Positions 63,718 through 64,000 of a DNA stretch of 64,000 nt are shown piece by piece (positions within the stretch are counted from its first letter, which is position 1; the number at the start of each line of letters is the position of its first letter). Under the pieces are notes generated by a model, which searched no databases, was not told the origin of the DNA, and saw only the letters and a program-made list of their open reading frames with translations. The DNA is from Schleiferiaceae bacterium (GTDB lineage: Bacteria > Bacteroidota > Bacteroidia > Flavobacteriales > Schleiferiaceae), in assembly GCA_018401735.1 (NCBI GenBank), contig JAGYKI010000006.1, positions 1 through 64,000 of the forward strand, given 5' to 3'. Made by a program: the position numbers and the translations under genes.

Positions 63718-64000
63718 GTAATGATTTTTTAGGAATAAACCGCTTGCTGCGGAAATTGTGCACGGCGGCGAAATTAAAGTATTAATCTTTAAACCTGAGT
63801 TAGACGTAAAATTAGGCCTCAGACCTTTTATAAATAGTGGGTTTTAGGGCAGATAGCTTTTGCACTGGGCTAGATGGTTTTTAAAATGGCTGATTTTAGT
63901 TCAAGCAAATCAGCAGAGTATTTACCGGCCGTACTGATCTCAGTGCTATTTAAGCGAGTCATCCCTTTCTCGATGGCTTATTAATCTTATTTTCGTGCTT
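63718..64000. repeat. Window-end stretch starting with a dispersed-element copy
   Basis: From about 63790 the sequence AACCTGAGTTAGACG, ATTAGGCCTCAGACC and TATAAATAGTGG follows the left end of the element at 54592 closely. The copy probably continues past the window end, so its length is unknown. No gene is seen. Confidence 0.55.

Overview
The window is chromosomal DNA from a free-living member of the Bacteroidota, most likely the order Flavobacteriales (Cryomorphaceae/Schleiferiaceae-like). The evidence is: several secreted proteins ending in type IX secretion (T9SS) sorting domains; families almost confined to the phylum (DUF4270, DUF6090, DUF6132, TM2/DUF2752 pair, DUF2723 transferase); -7 promoter elements of the TAnnTTTG type; weak Shine-Dalgarno sites; and the conserved Flavobacteria block starch synthase-like / DUF4270 / glmS divergent from panC-panD. 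No species can be named from sequence alone.

Layout. 1-9.5 kb: a low-complexity repeat, a secreted endonuclease I, a DUF6090 membrane protein, a kinase-like protein of unknown function, and a lipoprotein/outer-membrane-barrel pair. 9.6-13.8 kb: a one-component hybrid sensor kinase with an AraC output domain and a T9SS cargo protein. 14-26.5 kb: core metabolism. The minus-strand operon holds a starch-synthase-like gene, DUF4270 and glmS. The plus-strand genes are panC, panD, an LPG-synthase-type flippase, an unknown gene, radA, and an mrp/nifU-like/korA/korB operon that joins Fe-S carriers to an Fe-S 2-oxoacid oxidoreductase. 26.5-31.3 kb: a giant T9SS BNR/PKD protein. 31.4-37.6 kb: an NtrB/NtrC-type two-component pair divergent from a MacB-type ABC exporter. 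The space between them holds tandem palindromes, a sigma-54 promoter and a strongly structured RNA candidate. 37.6-45.4 kb: a YitT protein, an M61 peptidase, a rhodanese/rhodanese/thioredoxin operon, a polysaccharide deacetylase and a DUF2723 glycosyltransferase. 45.5 kb: tRNA-Gln with promoter and terminator.

45.7-49 kb is the accessory, decaying part: a BspA-like lipoprotein, a frameshifted TM2 + DUF2752 gene pair, a 1.1-kb gene-free stretch with a tandemly duplicated promoter-plus-hairpin unit (candidate twin small RNAs), and an IS4-type transposase remnant. 49-54 kb: a DJ-1/PfpI protein, an ECF sigma factor, an SDR oxidoreductase, small membrane proteins and a YoaK protein. 54-64 kb: small operons (NTF2-like, VF530, DUF6132/rhodanese/YgaP-like, sorbosone-type dehydrogenase, Nramp-like transporter lacking the usual metal motif, threonine-dehydrogenase-like epimerase, two paralogous lipoproteins, metallophosphoesterase). 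Copies of a short dispersed element with terminal inverted repeats lie between them.

The strongest regulatory story is at 34.1-34.5 kb. The response regulator probably binds two 16-bp palindromes spaced 22 bp apart and activates a GG-N10-GC promoter whose transcript starts with a folded leader or small RNA before the ABC transporter. Three rhodaneses and a thioredoxin suggest active sulfur/redox handling, one set lying behind a perfect TGAT-N4-ATCA palindrome.
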